A program made the position numbers and the translations under genes. The notes beneath the pieces were generated by a model. The model was not told the origin of the DNA, did not search any database, and saw nothing but the letters and a program-made list of their open reading frames with translations. 64,000 bases of DNA from a virus, in the IMG/VR virus record IMGVR_UViG_3300022865_000557, positions 1 to 64,000 of that record; one strand, given 5' to 3'. Below, one piece after another: positions 16,241 to 24,842 of this stretch. Positions within the stretch are counted from its first letter, which is position 1; every line of letters starts with the position of its first letter.

Positions 16241-17374
16241 ATGGCACAATTTGTTTTAGAATACAAAGATATAACTCGAAAGCCTAACCCTATGCGGATT
16301 CTAAATCCGTTAGCAAAGGCTAGCAACGAAGTGGTAGATCTACTTGATAGGGTTGAAACACTAGAGCGCAGTAATGCTTGGAAAAAATTAATTAAACAGT
16401 GGCAAGAACAAGATAAGATGCTGGATCCAAATCTGCTTCCTAAGGTGGCTAGAATGGGGTTAGGCAAACTGGACATTGCTAACGATATTCAACGACAACT
16501 AGACGCTAAACATTGTGCTAAGACTATTGCTGATCCTGCAAGATTTATGGAGCAGTTGGTGCAGGCACTAAATTGTGTTGTTACTAGCGACGGTAAATGG
16601 TTGAGTATAGATGGACAGCACACTGCTACAGTACTTGCATCTTTAATCAGAGCAGGACTTGTAAAAGGAGTTGATGCAGATAACTGGCGTGACTTTGAAG
16701 TTAATGTACTCTACGTAGAAACAGATGATTTGGCTTTTGCAAGAAAGGCGTTTGGTATTCTTAACGGTAAAGGTAAGAAGCGACAAAGTGCGTACAGTGA
16801 TTTGCGCACAAGCGTTTATGTAGTTCGTATTGACAAGAACACAGACGACGAAGAGGATGTTGCTATAGAACGTAAGGTAGCTATTGCAGAAAAGTATGAT
16901 TGCTATCCTGTTGAAGAAAAGAGTGCCTTAAACAAACATCCAGGCACGTTTACTAACGTGGGTATCTTTAAAGCAAGAAGCGATAAAGTCATCGAAGAAG
17001 CGTGTAAATGGCATAACACATACTTTCATCAAGACAATATACACGTATCATTGTTCTTTATGCTTGATGAACTTGCAAAAAATAAAGCAAAACTTACGGA
17101 TAAGTTTTTGCGTGAGATTGCGGGTTTAATACAAAATATATTTGTTGACTTGGACGGTTATGCAGGAGCAGTTCATAAAGCATTCAAACTGTTCACTGAA
17201 AAGCAGTACGGTGAAGCTATGCCGTGGCGAGACGATGCGTATATCATTGGACTGTTACAGTTATACAAAGAACTAGGTGGCACTGAACGGGTTCCGCAGT
17301 TGTTGTTAGACACATATAGCGATTTACATCTTTACTTTGGTGATGAGATCGTTGAATACGCAAAGGCGGCGTAA
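16241..17374 (+). CDS. ParB/Srx-fold protein with DGQHT motif
   Basis: 377 residues. The segment WLSIDGQHTATVLASLIRAG near residue 120 matches the DGQHR-type motif of ParB/sulfiredoxin-fold proteins, which in phages act as nucleases, nucleotide-using regulators or plasmid-partition relatives. The C-terminal 200 residues are mostly helical. It lies behind early promoter copy 4 and overlaps the next gene by 1 bp. A second DGNTR protein lies at 24920. Target unknown. Confidence 0.65.
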   Translation: MAQFVLEYKDITRKPNPMRILNPLAKASNEVVDLLDRVETLERSNAWKKLIKQWQEQDKMLDPNLLPKVARMGLGKLDIANDIQRQLDAKHCAKTIADPARFMEQLVQALNCVVTSDGKWLSIDGQHTATVLASLIRAGLVKGVDADNWRDFEVNVLYVETDDLAFARKAFGILNGKGKKRQSAYSDLRTSVYVVRIDKNTDDEEDVAIERKVAIAEKYDCYPVEEKSALNKHPGTFTNVGIFKARSDKVIEEACKWHNTYFHQDNIHVSLFFMLDELAKNKAKLTDKFLREIAGLIQNIFVDLDGYAGAVHKAFKLFTEKQYGEAMPWRDDAYIIGLLQLYKELGGTERVPQLLLDTYSDLHLYFGDEIVEYAKAA

Positions 17375-17727
17375 TGACTAACTACTACTTCTACATTGTA
17401 CAGAACTTACGTGGTAGGCTTGGCTTTGGTATTGCTAAGGACTATGTTGAACGCAATAAACAGTATAGTGCGCATAGTGGTGATTTAATAGCGTTCCCTT
17501 TGCTGTATGCTGGTCCCGAGATGAAGTGTAAAGCACTAGAACGTCAGTTTAAGAAATATACTATAGACGATATTTGGCTTGTGGATGAGTGGCGTACAGA
17601 ATGGTGGAACGATTACGTCACATTGGACGATGTTAAGAACATGGTTGCTGATGCTATAGAACGTAAGCGATTACTAGAAGTAAAGTTGTTCACAACAGAT
17701 TATAACTTTGAACAAGGATATTTGTAA
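17374..17727 (+). CDS. Possible GIY-YIG-fold protein
   Basis: 117 residues. It opens YYFYIVQNLRGRLGFGIAKD followed by YVERNKQYSAHSGD and a KALERQFKKY helix, an order like that of GIY-YIG/T5orf172-type domains (Y-x-IV...G..K.G...R...Y), although the usual YIG is replaced by FGIA. It may be a small nuclease-like protein, active or not. It is translationally coupled to the ParB-like gene. Confidence 0.45.
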   Translation: MTNYYFYIVQNLRGRLGFGIAKDYVERNKQYSAHSGDLIAFPLLYAGPEMKCKALERQFKKYTIDDIWLVDEWRTEWWNDYVTLDDVKNMVADAIERKRLLEVKLFTTDYNFEQGYL

Positions 17728-17789
17728 GTCGTTGATTATAAAGAGAAAAATTTGTTAGTAAGTCTTTGTCTTTACAGGATTTTCTTTGG

Positions 17790-17846
17790 TTGACTTGTTG
17801 TCCAAAAGGCTCTATAATACGTAAGTATATTAACTAGTAAGGAGCT
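17790..17846 (+). promoter_or_regulatory. Early promoter, repeated-family copy 5
   Basis: TTGACT (17790-17795), 17-bp spacer, TATAAT (17813-17818), shared leader and AAGGAGC before the ATG at 17854. Confidence 0.88.
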
Positions 17847-17853
17847 AAACAAG

Positions 17854-18249
17854 ATGGCATACATTTCAAAAGAAGACGTTAAAGCAATCAGAGACGAACT
17901 TAAAGCAACCTTTCCTAAGTTCAAGTTTGGTGTTCGTAAAGCAACTGGTAGCATGAGTGTTACAGTTACTGTCAAGCAAGGGCCTACCGACTTTTCAGCT
18001 TTACTACGTGAATATAGAAATGACTATGTGCAGATTAATCCTTACCACACTAACAGATACGGTGAGCACTCTAAGTTCTTTGAGAAGATTGTTGAGATCA
18101 TCAAGACTGCTCCTATTAAAGGTGAAGGTTACCATAAAGGAACTGGTCACTATGATAGATCCGACGCCCAGGTTGACTATTTTGATACTGCCTACTACAT
18201 GTCTATTAATGTAGGTGACTGGGACAAACCATATGCATGTTCTAAATAA
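17854..18249 (+). CDS. LPD29-domain protein
   Basis: 131 residues. The C-terminal part, HYDRSDAQVDYFDTAYYMS followed by VGDWDKPY, matches the large polyvalent protein-associated domain 29, found in mobile elements and phages beside anti-restriction and DNA-handling functions. The N-terminus begins MAYISKEDVKAIRDELK, also typical of the family. Expressed from early promoter copy 5, it may counter host defence; this is inference from the family context only. Confidence 0.7.
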   Translation: MAYISKEDVKAIRDELKATFPKFKFGVRKATGSMSVTVTVKQGPTDFSALLREYRNDYVQINPYHTNRYGEHSKFFEKIVEIIKTAPIKGEGYHKGTGHYDRSDAQVDYFDTAYYMSINVGDWDKPYACSK

Positions 18250-18259
18250 GGAGAATCAT

Positions 18260-18439
18260 ATGTTACTGAATACAGTTGATTTGATGCACATTAGGTTTGA
18301 TGACGATACCAGTTACTATTTTAAGCCAGGCACTTTCTGTTTACTTGAAGCAGGTTGGGACACAGTTAGAGACTACGAAAGAGTTACTGTTCCCAACAAT
18401 GAGTACGAAGCAAAGAAAGCAGGGGTCGCAGTTGTGTAG
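18260..18439 (+). CDS. Small early protein
   Basis: 59 residues from the ATG at 18260 with AAGGAG 7 nt upstream; the in-frame extension upstream would overlap the LPD29 gene. Beta-rich in look (MHIRFDDDTSYYFKPG). No family recognised. Confidence 0.55.
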   Translation: MLLNTVDLMHIRFDDDTSYYFKPGTFCLLEAGWDTVRDYERVTVPNNEYEAKKAGVAVV

Positions 18440-18498
18440 TTTGTTATTAGGTGTTTTGATTTTGATTCTTTTTGTTATTATTGTTAGGATGGGGTAAG

Positions 18499-18741
18499 AT
18501 GAAGGCACTCAGAGAAAAAACAGTGTACAAGGACTTTACTACACCTGATCATGTATACTATGTTGAAGGCAACAAACTGTATGCCTACAAGGTTAAGGAT
18601 AAGCCCGTGCATGTTTACTCAACTCCACTACAGTTTAACCAAAATGGACGCAAGTTTGACGAGCTTGTGAATGACTTTATGCTAGAAGACCCAGGTGCAG
18701 TGGTATGCAGTATGTCGGTGAATGGAGAGGTGACCAAATGA
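18499..18741 (+). CDS. Small early protein
   Basis: 80 residues from the ATG at 18499, with GGATGGGGTAAG upstream as a possible ribosome site. Beta-rich with many Tyr and Val (VYYVEGNKLYAYKVKDK). No family recognised; part of the early block after promoter copy 5. Confidence 0.5.
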   Translation: MKALREKTVYKDFTTPDHVYYVEGNKLYAYKVKDKPVHVYSTPLQFNQNGRKFDELVNDFMLEDPGAVVCSMSVNGEVTK

Positions 18742-18760
18742 TTTCAAAGGGAGAAAGATA

Positions 18761-18808
18761 ATGAGCAATGAACTCGGTGAATGGAAAGATTGTGAGAAAA
18801 TAAAATGA
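18761..18808 (+). CDS. 15-codon mini-ORF, possible leader or deletion scar
   Basis: ATG at 18761 behind AAGGGAGAAAG, reading MSNELGEWKDCEKIK and overlapping the next start by 4 bp. Its 3' junction (GAGAAAATAAAATGA) is repeated at the end of the next gene (19297-19311), which also ends in ...EKIK. It may be what is left of a deleted gene or a translational coupler. Confidence 0.3.
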   Translation: MSNELGEWKDCEKIK

Positions 18809-19311
18809 GTAATTATAAATTACACGCAGAGCGAGAGTTTCGAGCCGCCGGTTGGCTAGACGCTGACGGTAAATATTGCGACGAGATGCAAGAAGCGATT
18901 TGCAATAACGTGTTGAAACTATTAGAGGTGTTTTCTGACGAAGGACATTCGGGGTCATCGGCACCTTACGCCATAGGATTGTTCTCGGAACTTGCAAAAT
19001 TTAAGCCACTCAAGCCACTCACAGGTGAAGATTGGGAGTGGCTTGCGGTTGGTGAGGGTATGTATCAGAACATACGTTGCGGAACTGTGTTCAAACAACC
19101 AGATCGGTTCAGCGGACAACCTTATGATATAAACGGAAAAGTTTTCTGGGAATGGTATGCGGATGATGGCGGCGAAGTGTCTAAGGATTCCTACACGAAC
19201 GGGGAATCAGCTGTTCCGATTGAATTCCCTTACAAACAAAAAACGGAATATGTGTTTGTGCCCACTCCAGAATATCCAAACGAATCGTTTACCTTGGAGA
19301 AAATAAAATGA
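18805..19311 (+). CDS. Conserved accessory phage protein of unknown function
   Basis: 168 residues. I recognise the pattern HAEREFRAAGW, GHSGSSAPYAI, LTGEDWEW and GEGMYQNIRC as a protein shared by many unrelated phages, also those of enterobacteria; its function is unknown. The DNA is richer in G and C than the T4-like genes nearby, pointing to import as a cassette with the next two genes. It is coupled to its neighbours by 4-bp overlaps. Confidence 0.7.
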   Translation: MSNYKLHAEREFRAAGWLDADGKYCDEMQEAICNNVLKLLEVFSDEGHSGSSAPYAIGLFSELAKFKPLKPLTGEDWEWLAVGEGMYQNIRCGTVFKQPDRFSGQPYDINGKVFWEWYADDGGEVSKDSYTNGESAVPIEFPYKQKTEYVFVPTPEYPNESFTLEKIK

Positions 19312-19568
19312 ATAAAGAATTAATTATGGAAATTGCTAACAAGTCCGGCATGCTTGAAATACTCAAAGACCACGCCGCAGAATATGGAAACGGTACGCTT
19401 GAGAATACCCCATATTTAGAATTAGAAAAGTTCGCCGAGTTGATTGTTCGGGAATGTGTCATGTTTATTGATGTAGGTGCGTCAAAATTCAGTGACGGCG
19501 AATGGCTGAGATCCAGTATTAGAGATATCGGTGACATGATTAAAGAACATCTTGGGGTTGAAGAATGA
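19308..19568 (+). CDS. Small accessory phage protein
   Basis: 86 residues. A FAELIVRECVMFIDVGASKF helix and a terminal IKEHLGVEE are typical of short proteins found in many phage accessory regions, usually next to the type at 18805. Function unknown. Confidence 0.6.
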   Translation: MNKELIMEIANKSGMLEILKDHAAEYGNGTLENTPYLELEKFAELIVRECVMFIDVGASKFSDGEWLRSSIRDIGDMIKEHLGVEE

Positions 19569-19753
19569 GAACACCTAGATTCTATGTCGCTGATGAAATC
19601 AACAACTGGAGTGTCCGCAGTCCTGATAGTCTTGGTTTTTGGAAATGTGTGAGACCTATGAGTTGGCCCGGGATCAATATCAGAAAACGATTAAAAATGG
19701 CCTGGTGGGTATTTACAGGTAAGGGTGATGTTCTTATGTGGGAGATTGAATAA
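19565..19753 (+). CDS. Small accessory phage protein
   Basis: 62 residues, rich in Trp and Arg, ending AWWVFTGKGDVLMWEIE, a C-terminal pattern common to small phage accessory proteins. It overlaps the previous gene by 4 bp and the ligase by 1 bp. Function unknown. Confidence 0.55.
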   Translation: MRTPRFYVADEINNWSVRSPDSLGFWKCVRPMSWPGINIRKRLKMAWWVFTGKGDVLMWEIE

Positions 19754-21126
19754 TGAGCGGTGACCATAATCAATATCAAAAAGCAACTGGATGTGAAATG
19801 ATGAGAACACAACCACAGGACATTATTGCCAGGCTAGAAGCAGACAATAGCAGACTTGCCAAAGAGGCTGTGCTGGCAGACGCAATGAACCAAGGCTTGG
19901 ACGAGTTCTTTGCGGGTCTTAAAATGTGTTTGGACAAGTTATACACATTTGGTGTTAAACAGGTTCCTGAAAAAAGCCAGAATGAAGGACAAGGGTTAAC
20001 TTGGGACGTTTTCTTAGACCTAGCACATGAGCTCAATGCCAGAGTTCTTACGGGCCATGCGGCACGTGATGCTATTCAGTTGTGCATGGATGTTGCTACA
20101 CAAGAACAATGGAACAAGTTCTATAGACGTATCCTTATTAAGGATCTTCGTTGTGGTGTGTCAGAAAAGACAGTAAACACCGTGGCTAAAAAACAAAAGC
20201 GTCCTGAGTATGCTGTACCGGTATTCACTTGCCAACTAGCACACGACAGTGCCAACCACGAAAAGAAGATGGCTGGTGAAAAACAAATTGAAGTTAAACT
20301 AGATGGTGTTAGGGTTATTACTTTTGTAAAGCCCAATGGCGTTGTTGAAATGTTTAGTCGTAATGGTAAACAGTTTCATAACTTCGGACATATCTGCGAA
20401 CAGATCAGTGCAGTAGTCAGACAAGTGTCATTTGATATTCCTATGGTGTTAGATGGAGAAGTAATGAGTGCTAACTTCCAAGACTTAATGAAACAGGTAC
20501 ACCGCAAAGATAACGTTGCGGCAAATGATGCTGTACTACACTTATTTGATATGATCCCTGCAGGGTTCTTTAGTAAAGGTTTGTGGGACAAGCCACAGCA
20601 CGAGCGAAGTGCTATGGTTAAAGCATGGGTCAAGTCAAACAGTCAACAGTTACCTAATGTAGAAGTTTTAGATTGGGAAACTTTAGATTTAAATACACAA
20701 CAAGGACAAAGCCGTTTTGTGGAACTTAATAAAGCGGCTGTGGATGGTGGCTACGAAGGCGTAATGATTAAGGACATAGATGCACCTTATGAATGTAAAC
20801 GCAGTCATGCTTGGTTGAAAGCCAAACCGTTTATTGAAGTTACCTTAGAAGTAACTGAGATAGAGCAAGGCACGGGGAGAAACGAAGGCAGACTAGGTGC
20901 ATTTGTCTGTCAGGGGGAAGATGATGGGAAGGAAATCCAAGTTAATGTGGGAAGTGGATTCACAGATGCTGACCGCGATGAATTTTGGCAAGGACGAGAT
21001 TCTATTATTAATCATTTGGTGGAAGTACGTGCTGACGCAGTAACACAAAATCAGGATGGTACTTTCAGTTTACGATTCCCACGGTTCTTAAGATTCCGTG
21101 GATTTAACATTAAGGAAAAAGTATGA
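19753..21126 (+). CDS. ATP-dependent DNA ligase
   Basis: 457 residues. The nucleotidyl-transfer motif VKLDGVR puts the adenylated Lys at about residue 182; later motifs include LDGEV (III), GYEGVMIKD (IV) and WLKAKPF (V), and an OB-fold region follows to the end. The enzyme seals nicks during phage replication and repair, like T4 gp30. The first 40 residues (QDIIARLEADNSRLAKEAV) look like the coiled-coil start of an unrelated accessory protein and follow the imported cassette, so the N-terminus may be a fusion. An internal start could give the normal enzyme. Confidence 0.9.
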   Translation: MSGDHNQYQKATGCEMMRTQPQDIIARLEADNSRLAKEAVLADAMNQGLDEFFAGLKMCLDKLYTFGVKQVPEKSQNEGQGLTWDVFLDLAHELNARVLTGHAARDAIQLCMDVATQEQWNKFYRRILIKDLRCGVSEKTVNTVAKKQKRPEYAVPVFTCQLAHDSANHEKKMAGEKQIEVKLDGVRVITFVKPNGVVEMFSRNGKQFHNFGHICEQISAVVRQVSFDIPMVLDGEVMSANFQDLMKQVHRKDNVAANDAVLHLFDMIPAGFFSKGLWDKPQHERSAMVKAWVKSNSQQLPNVEVLDWETLDLNTQQGQSRFVELNKAAVDGGYEGVMIKDIDAPYECKRSHAWLKAKPFIEVTLEVTEIEQGTGRNEGRLGAFVCQGEDDGKEIQVNVGSGFTDADRDEFWQGRDSIINHLVEVRADAVTQNQDGTFSLRFPRFLRFRGFNIKEKV

Positions 21127-21371
21127 GTAAGTATATTGAGTTTATTAAATGGTGTATCGGTGGTATCAGTCTCAGAGATGAAGTAACCAGGATGTCGTTG
21201 TTTATTGGTATTGCATTCTTTGGATCATTGGCATTTGGAAATCCTGCGTATTGGTTCTTTGGATTTGCAGTTGCTATCATAGTGGACCTTAGTATTGGCA
21301 TGGTGCAATGGAAGTACCGAGACTTCTTACGTGAAACGCAAGACGGAGATCCAATGGATTTAGATGGCTAA
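21123..21371 (+). CDS. Small membrane protein, two predicted helices
   Basis: 82 residues with two hydrophobic stretches (SLFIGIAFFGSLAFG and YWFFGFAVAIIVDLSIGMV) and a charged tail. It overlaps the ligase stop by 4 bp. No family recognised. Confidence 0.6.
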   Translation: MSKYIEFIKWCIGGISLRDEVTRMSLFIGIAFFGSLAFGNPAYWFFGFAVAIIVDLSIGMVQWKYRDFLRETQDGDPMDLDG

Positions 21372-21385
21372 GTAAGCAATGGGCC

Positions 21386-21931
21386 TTGTCAGAAACGGCA
21401 AGTGCCCGACCTATCACAATGATACCCGAAAGACATAATAACCCAGATCTGGATACTTGGCGAGATCGCCAAGTACTGAGTCTCAATGAATACAAACAAG
21501 ATACTGTACTAGAGCAGGAAAAAATAATGTTAGACTTTGTTAGCCAATTCCCTGGTGTACATTGGACTTGGCGAGCAGAAAAAGGACTTTTCTATAATAT
21601 TTGTAGGAAACACGTAAACATTGATAAACAAGTTAATTACAACGGCATAATTGTTTTTGGAAATGGCATTGCTGTAACGACTACTAGGACGTTGGTACAC
21701 AGGATTAGAAACTTAGTGCAAAATGCCAGTACGGCTTATGTTGGTATTAATAGGTTTACTATTAGAGAGCATAATATAGACTTCGAGTTACCTGACAGCA
21801 TAGAACAATCGTTGGACCTAATTATGAAACATTGTGATCCTAGGTTTAAAAGACTACACACCTTTAATAGGGTCGACGGTAACCATATGGTATTTGCACA
21901 TCCAATGGATTGTTACGGCCTATGCAAATAA
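21386..21931 (+). CDS. Unknown protein
   Basis: 181 residues if started at the TTG at 21386, 170 from the ATG at 21419; neither has a good ribosome site, so the start is uncertain. It has a hydrophobic strand (NGIIVFGNGIAVTTT) and a basic middle. It overlaps the next gene by 10 bp, and both may belong to one operon with 22469. No family recognised. Confidence 0.5.
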   Translation: MSETASARPITMIPERHNNPDLDTWRDRQVLSLNEYKQDTVLEQEKIMLDFVSQFPGVHWTWRAEKGLFYNICRKHVNIDKQVNYNGIIVFGNGIAVTTTRTLVHRIRNLVQNASTAYVGINRFTIREHNIDFELPDSIEQSLDLIMKHCDPRFKRLHTFNRVDGNHMVFAHPMDCYGLCK

Positions 21932-22476
21932 TAAAATCCTACTCTACTGCTGGTGGTCTTTCCCGAACACAACAGTTCAGACTGTTTCACATTGCAAGAC
22001 CTAGCGTGTTGCTATGGAGAAAGACCAGATTTGGTTCCGCTTTTCCGTTGGATAATATTGACATCTGGATTACAAATAATATTCTAGACAAAAATATCAC
22101 TGTGGTTGACTTTGCGGGATGGTATTTACAAGACTTTGGCTTCAACACAACTTGTATAGAGTCTGATACTATTGCTAAACAGTATTACCATGATTGCCTA
22201 ATAGAAAATAATATAGCAAAGCATAGACCTGCTTATATTAGTGATTCTGATCCGATAATTCTTAGACATCCAGTAAGTTTGAAATACAAAAGCGTAAATG
22301 ATTTTGTGCATTTCCTGAACACGTGGACTAAAAGTTTATTAGTACTGAACTTCGATCCGAAATTAATATTGCATAATCATTTAAAATTTAAACTAATTGA
22401 CTTGGTTAAACAAAAAACCAATTTACATATGCAAGAAATTCTACCGAATTTATGGAAGGTATCAATTAATGGATAA
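21922..22476 (+). CDS. Unknown protein
   Basis: 184 residues from the ATG at 21922, inside the end of the previous gene; a TTG at 21910 is the alternative. AT-rich codon use with many Ile, Leu and Asn. It overlaps the next gene by 8 bp. No family recognised. Confidence 0.5.
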   Translation: MQIIKSYSTAGGLSRTQQFRLFHIARPSVLLWRKTRFGSAFPLDNIDIWITNNILDKNITVVDFAGWYLQDFGFNTTCIESDTIAKQYYHDCLIENNIAKHRPAYISDSDPIILRHPVSLKYKSVNDFVHFLNTWTKSLLVLNFDPKLILHNHLKFKLIDLVKQKTNLHMQEILPNLWKVSING

Positions 22477-22714
22477 ACCTTTGCTTAGATTAACTGTGTA
22501 CGCGGCCTTACTAGACTTAGTAAGTGACCCCGATTACTATTACCACAGCTCAGTTGGTAAAGAATATAGTCACTTTTCGGACAAAGGCAAGCAAGCAATT
22601 GTGGACTTTGTTGAAATCTTTGCTCATACTATGTTAGAAGTTAAGCATGAAGAAGACATAGAACGAAGCAAGGGTATTTTGTTAAGCGAACTAAAAGGTA
22701 AACATGACTATTAA
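22469..22714 (+). CDS. Small protein of unknown function
   Basis: 81 residues from the ATG at 22469, which overlaps the previous stop. Acidic and helical (KQAIVDFVEIFAHTMLEVKHEEDI). Its stop overlaps the convergent radical SAM gene by 4 bp. No family recognised. Confidence 0.5.
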   Translation: MDKPLLRLTVYAALLDLVSDPDYYYHSSVGKEYSHFSDKGKQAIVDFVEIFAHTMLEVKHEEDIERSKGILLSELKGKHDY

Positions 22715-23865
22715 ACTTGATATCTTTTAGCTATATTATAGAATTCAGGCATATAGTCCTTTAGACTTATATTTTTCAATCGATCTTGTTCCTGCAGTTC
22801 CTTAATAGCCAAACGGAAGTTAGCCAAGTCTTTTCCCCCTTGGACCTTGGGTATAGAAGAAAGATCTATACTATTTTTTACCTCTATAGGTAGTGCATAT
22901 GGAGAGAAGTAAGGAGGATCGAAAACCATATTATGATTGAAAGGTAACTTCTGACTGTTGAACCATTCAACAGTTTCTTTATAGTACATAACGTTTACAT
23001 TACTAACTAGGTAACTTACACTCAACATATAGTTTAGTTCTCTAAAGAATTTAATATTATCAAGCAGTACTGACCACTTCAACGGATGCCGCATATATTC
23101 AAAGCGTTTTTCTATACCGTCTATGCTGAGGCATATATTAACATTTCTAAACTGTGACAATATATTTTTTTGATCATCAGTCAGCACAACACTACCGTTA
23201 CTAACCAAACTTATAAAACAGTTGGTATTATTGTGCTTTAATAGTTGTTCCAATGCCTGAAAGTTTTTCTTCTCTAATAGAGGTTCGCCTCCAACAAATG
23301 ACAACATTACTAGATCTTTGTAATTGATATCATCAAACACATTTTTTGGTACAAAGTTAATGTAGGTTTCTTTTTGTTGTGCTTTACCTTTTAACCATTC
23401 TAAATGTTCCGACCAAACTTTAGCACCTGCATTATCATCTGGGTCCAGACTACGCAATCTTTCCTGGGTTTCGTTTAACAAATATGATCCATCGTCACTT
23501 CTGAGGTTGGCCCAAAGACTACTGGCAAGACCATTACAAGTTACACAAGTGCTATTACAAAGATTGGATGTGTGCAGTTTAACGATTCTGGTGCTGTAAT
23601 TGTCGTCTCTGCATTCAGCTTCAACGGCATTGATATCTTTGTCTGCATAGAAGTCAAAGATCTCATTTTTAATTTGTCTATCACTCTTAGCACCTCGATC
23701 TTCTAAGTGCCAACATTTACTACAGGCGGAGCTACGCTGGCCACCCAGCATGTCACGTTTTACTTGTTCGACATTGGTTCCTGTAGGTAATAGACAACAA
23801 GGAGTAGTCTCGGGCTTCTTGAATTCTTTGGCATAAAATGGTAAAACACAAAAGTAGTTATTCAT
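22711..23865 (-). CDS. Radical SAM protein 2 with N-terminal Cys region
   Basis: 384 residues. The cluster motif NLCNSTCVTC supplies C103, C107 and C110; LSFVGGEPLLEKKNF is the GGE motif. The N-terminal auxiliary region has FCVLPF (C6), TPCCLLP (C23, C24) and ACSKCWHLEDRGAKSDRQ (C48, C51), the same layout as radical SAM protein 1. No C-terminal Cys cluster is seen. It lies alone on the minus strand with a perfect TATAAATA box 8 nt before its ATG, so it is probably expressed late. Substrate unknown. Confidence 0.87.
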   Translation of the reverse strand: MNNYFCVLPFYAKEFKKPETTPCCLLPTGTNVEQVKRDMLGGQRSSACSKCWHLEDRGAKSDRQIKNEIFDFYADKDINAVEAECRDDNYSTRIVKLHTSNLCNSTCVTCNGLASSLWANLRSDDGSYLLNETQERLRSLDPDDNAGAKVWSEHLEWLKGKAQQKETYINFVPKNVFDDINYKDLVMLSFVGGEPLLEKKNFQALEQLLKHNNTNCFISLVSNGSVVLTDDQKNILSQFRNVNICLSIDGIEKRFEYMRHPLKWSVLLDNIKFFRELNYMLSVSYLVSNVNVMYYKETVEWFNSQKLPFNHNMVFDPPYFSPYALPIEVKNSIDLSSIPKVQGGKDLANFRLAIKELQEQDRLKNISLKDYMPEFYNIAKRYQV

Positions 23866-23873
23866 TGCATTTC

Positions 23874-23881
23874 TATTTATA
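23874..23881 (-). promoter_or_regulatory. T4-type late promoter TATAAATA
   Basis: Exact T4 late consensus on the minus strand, 8 nt before the ATG of radical SAM protein 2. Confidence 0.6.
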
Positions 23882-23917
23882 TTGTGCTATACTTGTCGAA
23901 ACTATTAAGAGGCATAT

Positions 23918-24211
23918 ATGAACACAGTTAAGTTTAATGAAGAAACAGTAGATCAAAGAAGAGACATTATCAAATCCATGTTGAGTGAAGGTGTATACCG
24001 TGTTACCTTTACTAAGATTAATGGTGAAACAAGAGAGATGCCTTGTACACTTAACACAGACATGCTACCACCACAAAAGGTAGTAGAAGACGAAGAAAAA
24101 ACAGAACGTAAAACAAACACAGAGAATTTGTCAGTGTGGTGTACTGATAAAAATGGCTGGCGTAGTTTTAAACTAGCCAATGTAGTAGAAGTAGCACCAA
24201 TTCAACCTTAA
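23918..24211 (+). CDS. DUF2693-like protein
   Basis: 97 residues. VYRVTFTKINGETREMPCTL, then a linker, then LSVWCTDKNGWRSFKLANVVEV matches the short DUF2693 proteins of T4-like phages (V-x-F-x-K-x-G-x3-MxCTL ... VW...GWRSF). Function unknown; the SH3-like beta fold suggests nucleic-acid or protein binding. Confidence 0.7.
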   Translation: MNTVKFNEETVDQRRDIIKSMLSEGVYRVTFTKINGETREMPCTLNTDMLPPQKVVEDEEKTERKTNTENLSVWCTDKNGWRSFKLANVVEVAPIQP

Positions 24212-24221
24212 GGAGAAAACT

Positions 24222-24383
24222 ATGTTAGATTGGATCCAAGATCGTTTTGCAGAACGCACTAGTTTAGACGGCGTAGCACTTATTGCCGTTGGTGTAGTTG
24301 TTTTGATCTTTAGCCCACTTGCCACAATTGTGTCTTATGCCGCAATCCTGTATGGTATTTGGACTTTGGTTAAATCAGAGTAG
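24222..24383 (+). CDS. Small membrane protein conserved in marine T4-like phages
   Basis: 53 residues: amphipathic start (MLDWIQDRFAERTSLDG) and one long hydrophobic region. The pattern ending in Y-G-x-WT-x-x-KSE is one I recognise in cyanophage proteins. AAGGAG is 7 nt upstream. Function unknown. Confidence 0.6.
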   Translation: MLDWIQDRFAERTSLDGVALIAVGVVVLIFSPLATIVSYAAILYGIWTLVKSE

Positions 24384-24391
24384 GAATACTC

Positions 24392-24420
24392 TTGACAATG
24401 TGTTAAGAGTTGCCTATACT
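24392..24420 (+). promoter_or_regulatory. Sigma70-type promoter
   Basis: TTGACA (24392-24397), 17-bp spacer, TATACT (24415-24420), upstream of the TTG-started gene at 24466. Confidence 0.75.
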
Positions 24421-24465
24421 ATAGGCATGCTACAGTGTAGCATTTAAATTAACAGGAGAAATATA

Positions 24466-24735
24466 TTGTTTAATCTAAAAACAAAGCAAGGCAAATTATT
24501 CAAAGCTCTCGTCCTTGACGGTGAGTCACTTTCCGCTAGTCAGATTACAAAGCGGTTCGCAATTAAGAACCCGACGGCTACCGTGAGTGATATTCGTTAC
24601 GCAGGATTTCCAATCTATGCGAACACACGAAAAGCTGGAAATGGCGTTCGGGTCACCGAATATGCACATGGTCGAGCAAGCCGCAAGTTGGTGGCTGCTG
24701 GATACCGTGCCATGCAAATGGGTCTCGTTGATTAA
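24466..24735 (+). CDS. Helix-turn-helix-like DNA-binding protein
   Basis: 89 residues from a TTG with AGGAG 8 nt upstream. GESLSASQITKRFAIKNPTA followed by VSDIRYAGFPIYA is a winged helix-turn-helix pattern common to small phage proteins (S-x-x-Q-I-x-x-RF-x-x-NP-x-A-x-VS-x-LR-x-x-G). The gene is more GC-rich than its neighbours. It has its own promoter and terminator. Likely an early regulator or DNA-binding factor. Confidence 0.65.
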   Translation: MFNLKTKQGKLFKALVLDGESLSASQITKRFAIKNPTATVSDIRYAGFPIYANTRKAGNGVRVTEYAHGRASRKLVAAGYRAMQMGLVD

Positions 24736-24759
24736 TTCTAATCCAACTTGAGGCAAGTA

Positions 24760-24793
24760 AAGGGCGGCGCAATGTCGCCCTTTTTTATTGACT
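24760..24793 (+). terminator. Rho-independent terminator, copy 1 of a 34-bp direct repeat
   Basis: AAGGGCG ... CGCCCTT stem followed by TTTTTT and ATTGACT. The same 34 bp recur at 25998-26031. Confidence 0.85.
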
Positions 24794-24808
24794 TTTTTAC
24801 CAAAAAGA

Positions 24809-24837
24809 TTGACTTCTCTTCGCAAAAACTTTAATAT
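24809..24837 (+). promoter_or_regulatory. Sigma70-type promoter
   Basis: TTGACT (24809-24814), 17-bp spacer, TAATAT (24832-24837). The start site would fall at the base of the tandem stem-loops that follow. Confidence 0.7.
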
Positions 24838-24842
24838 ACTAA

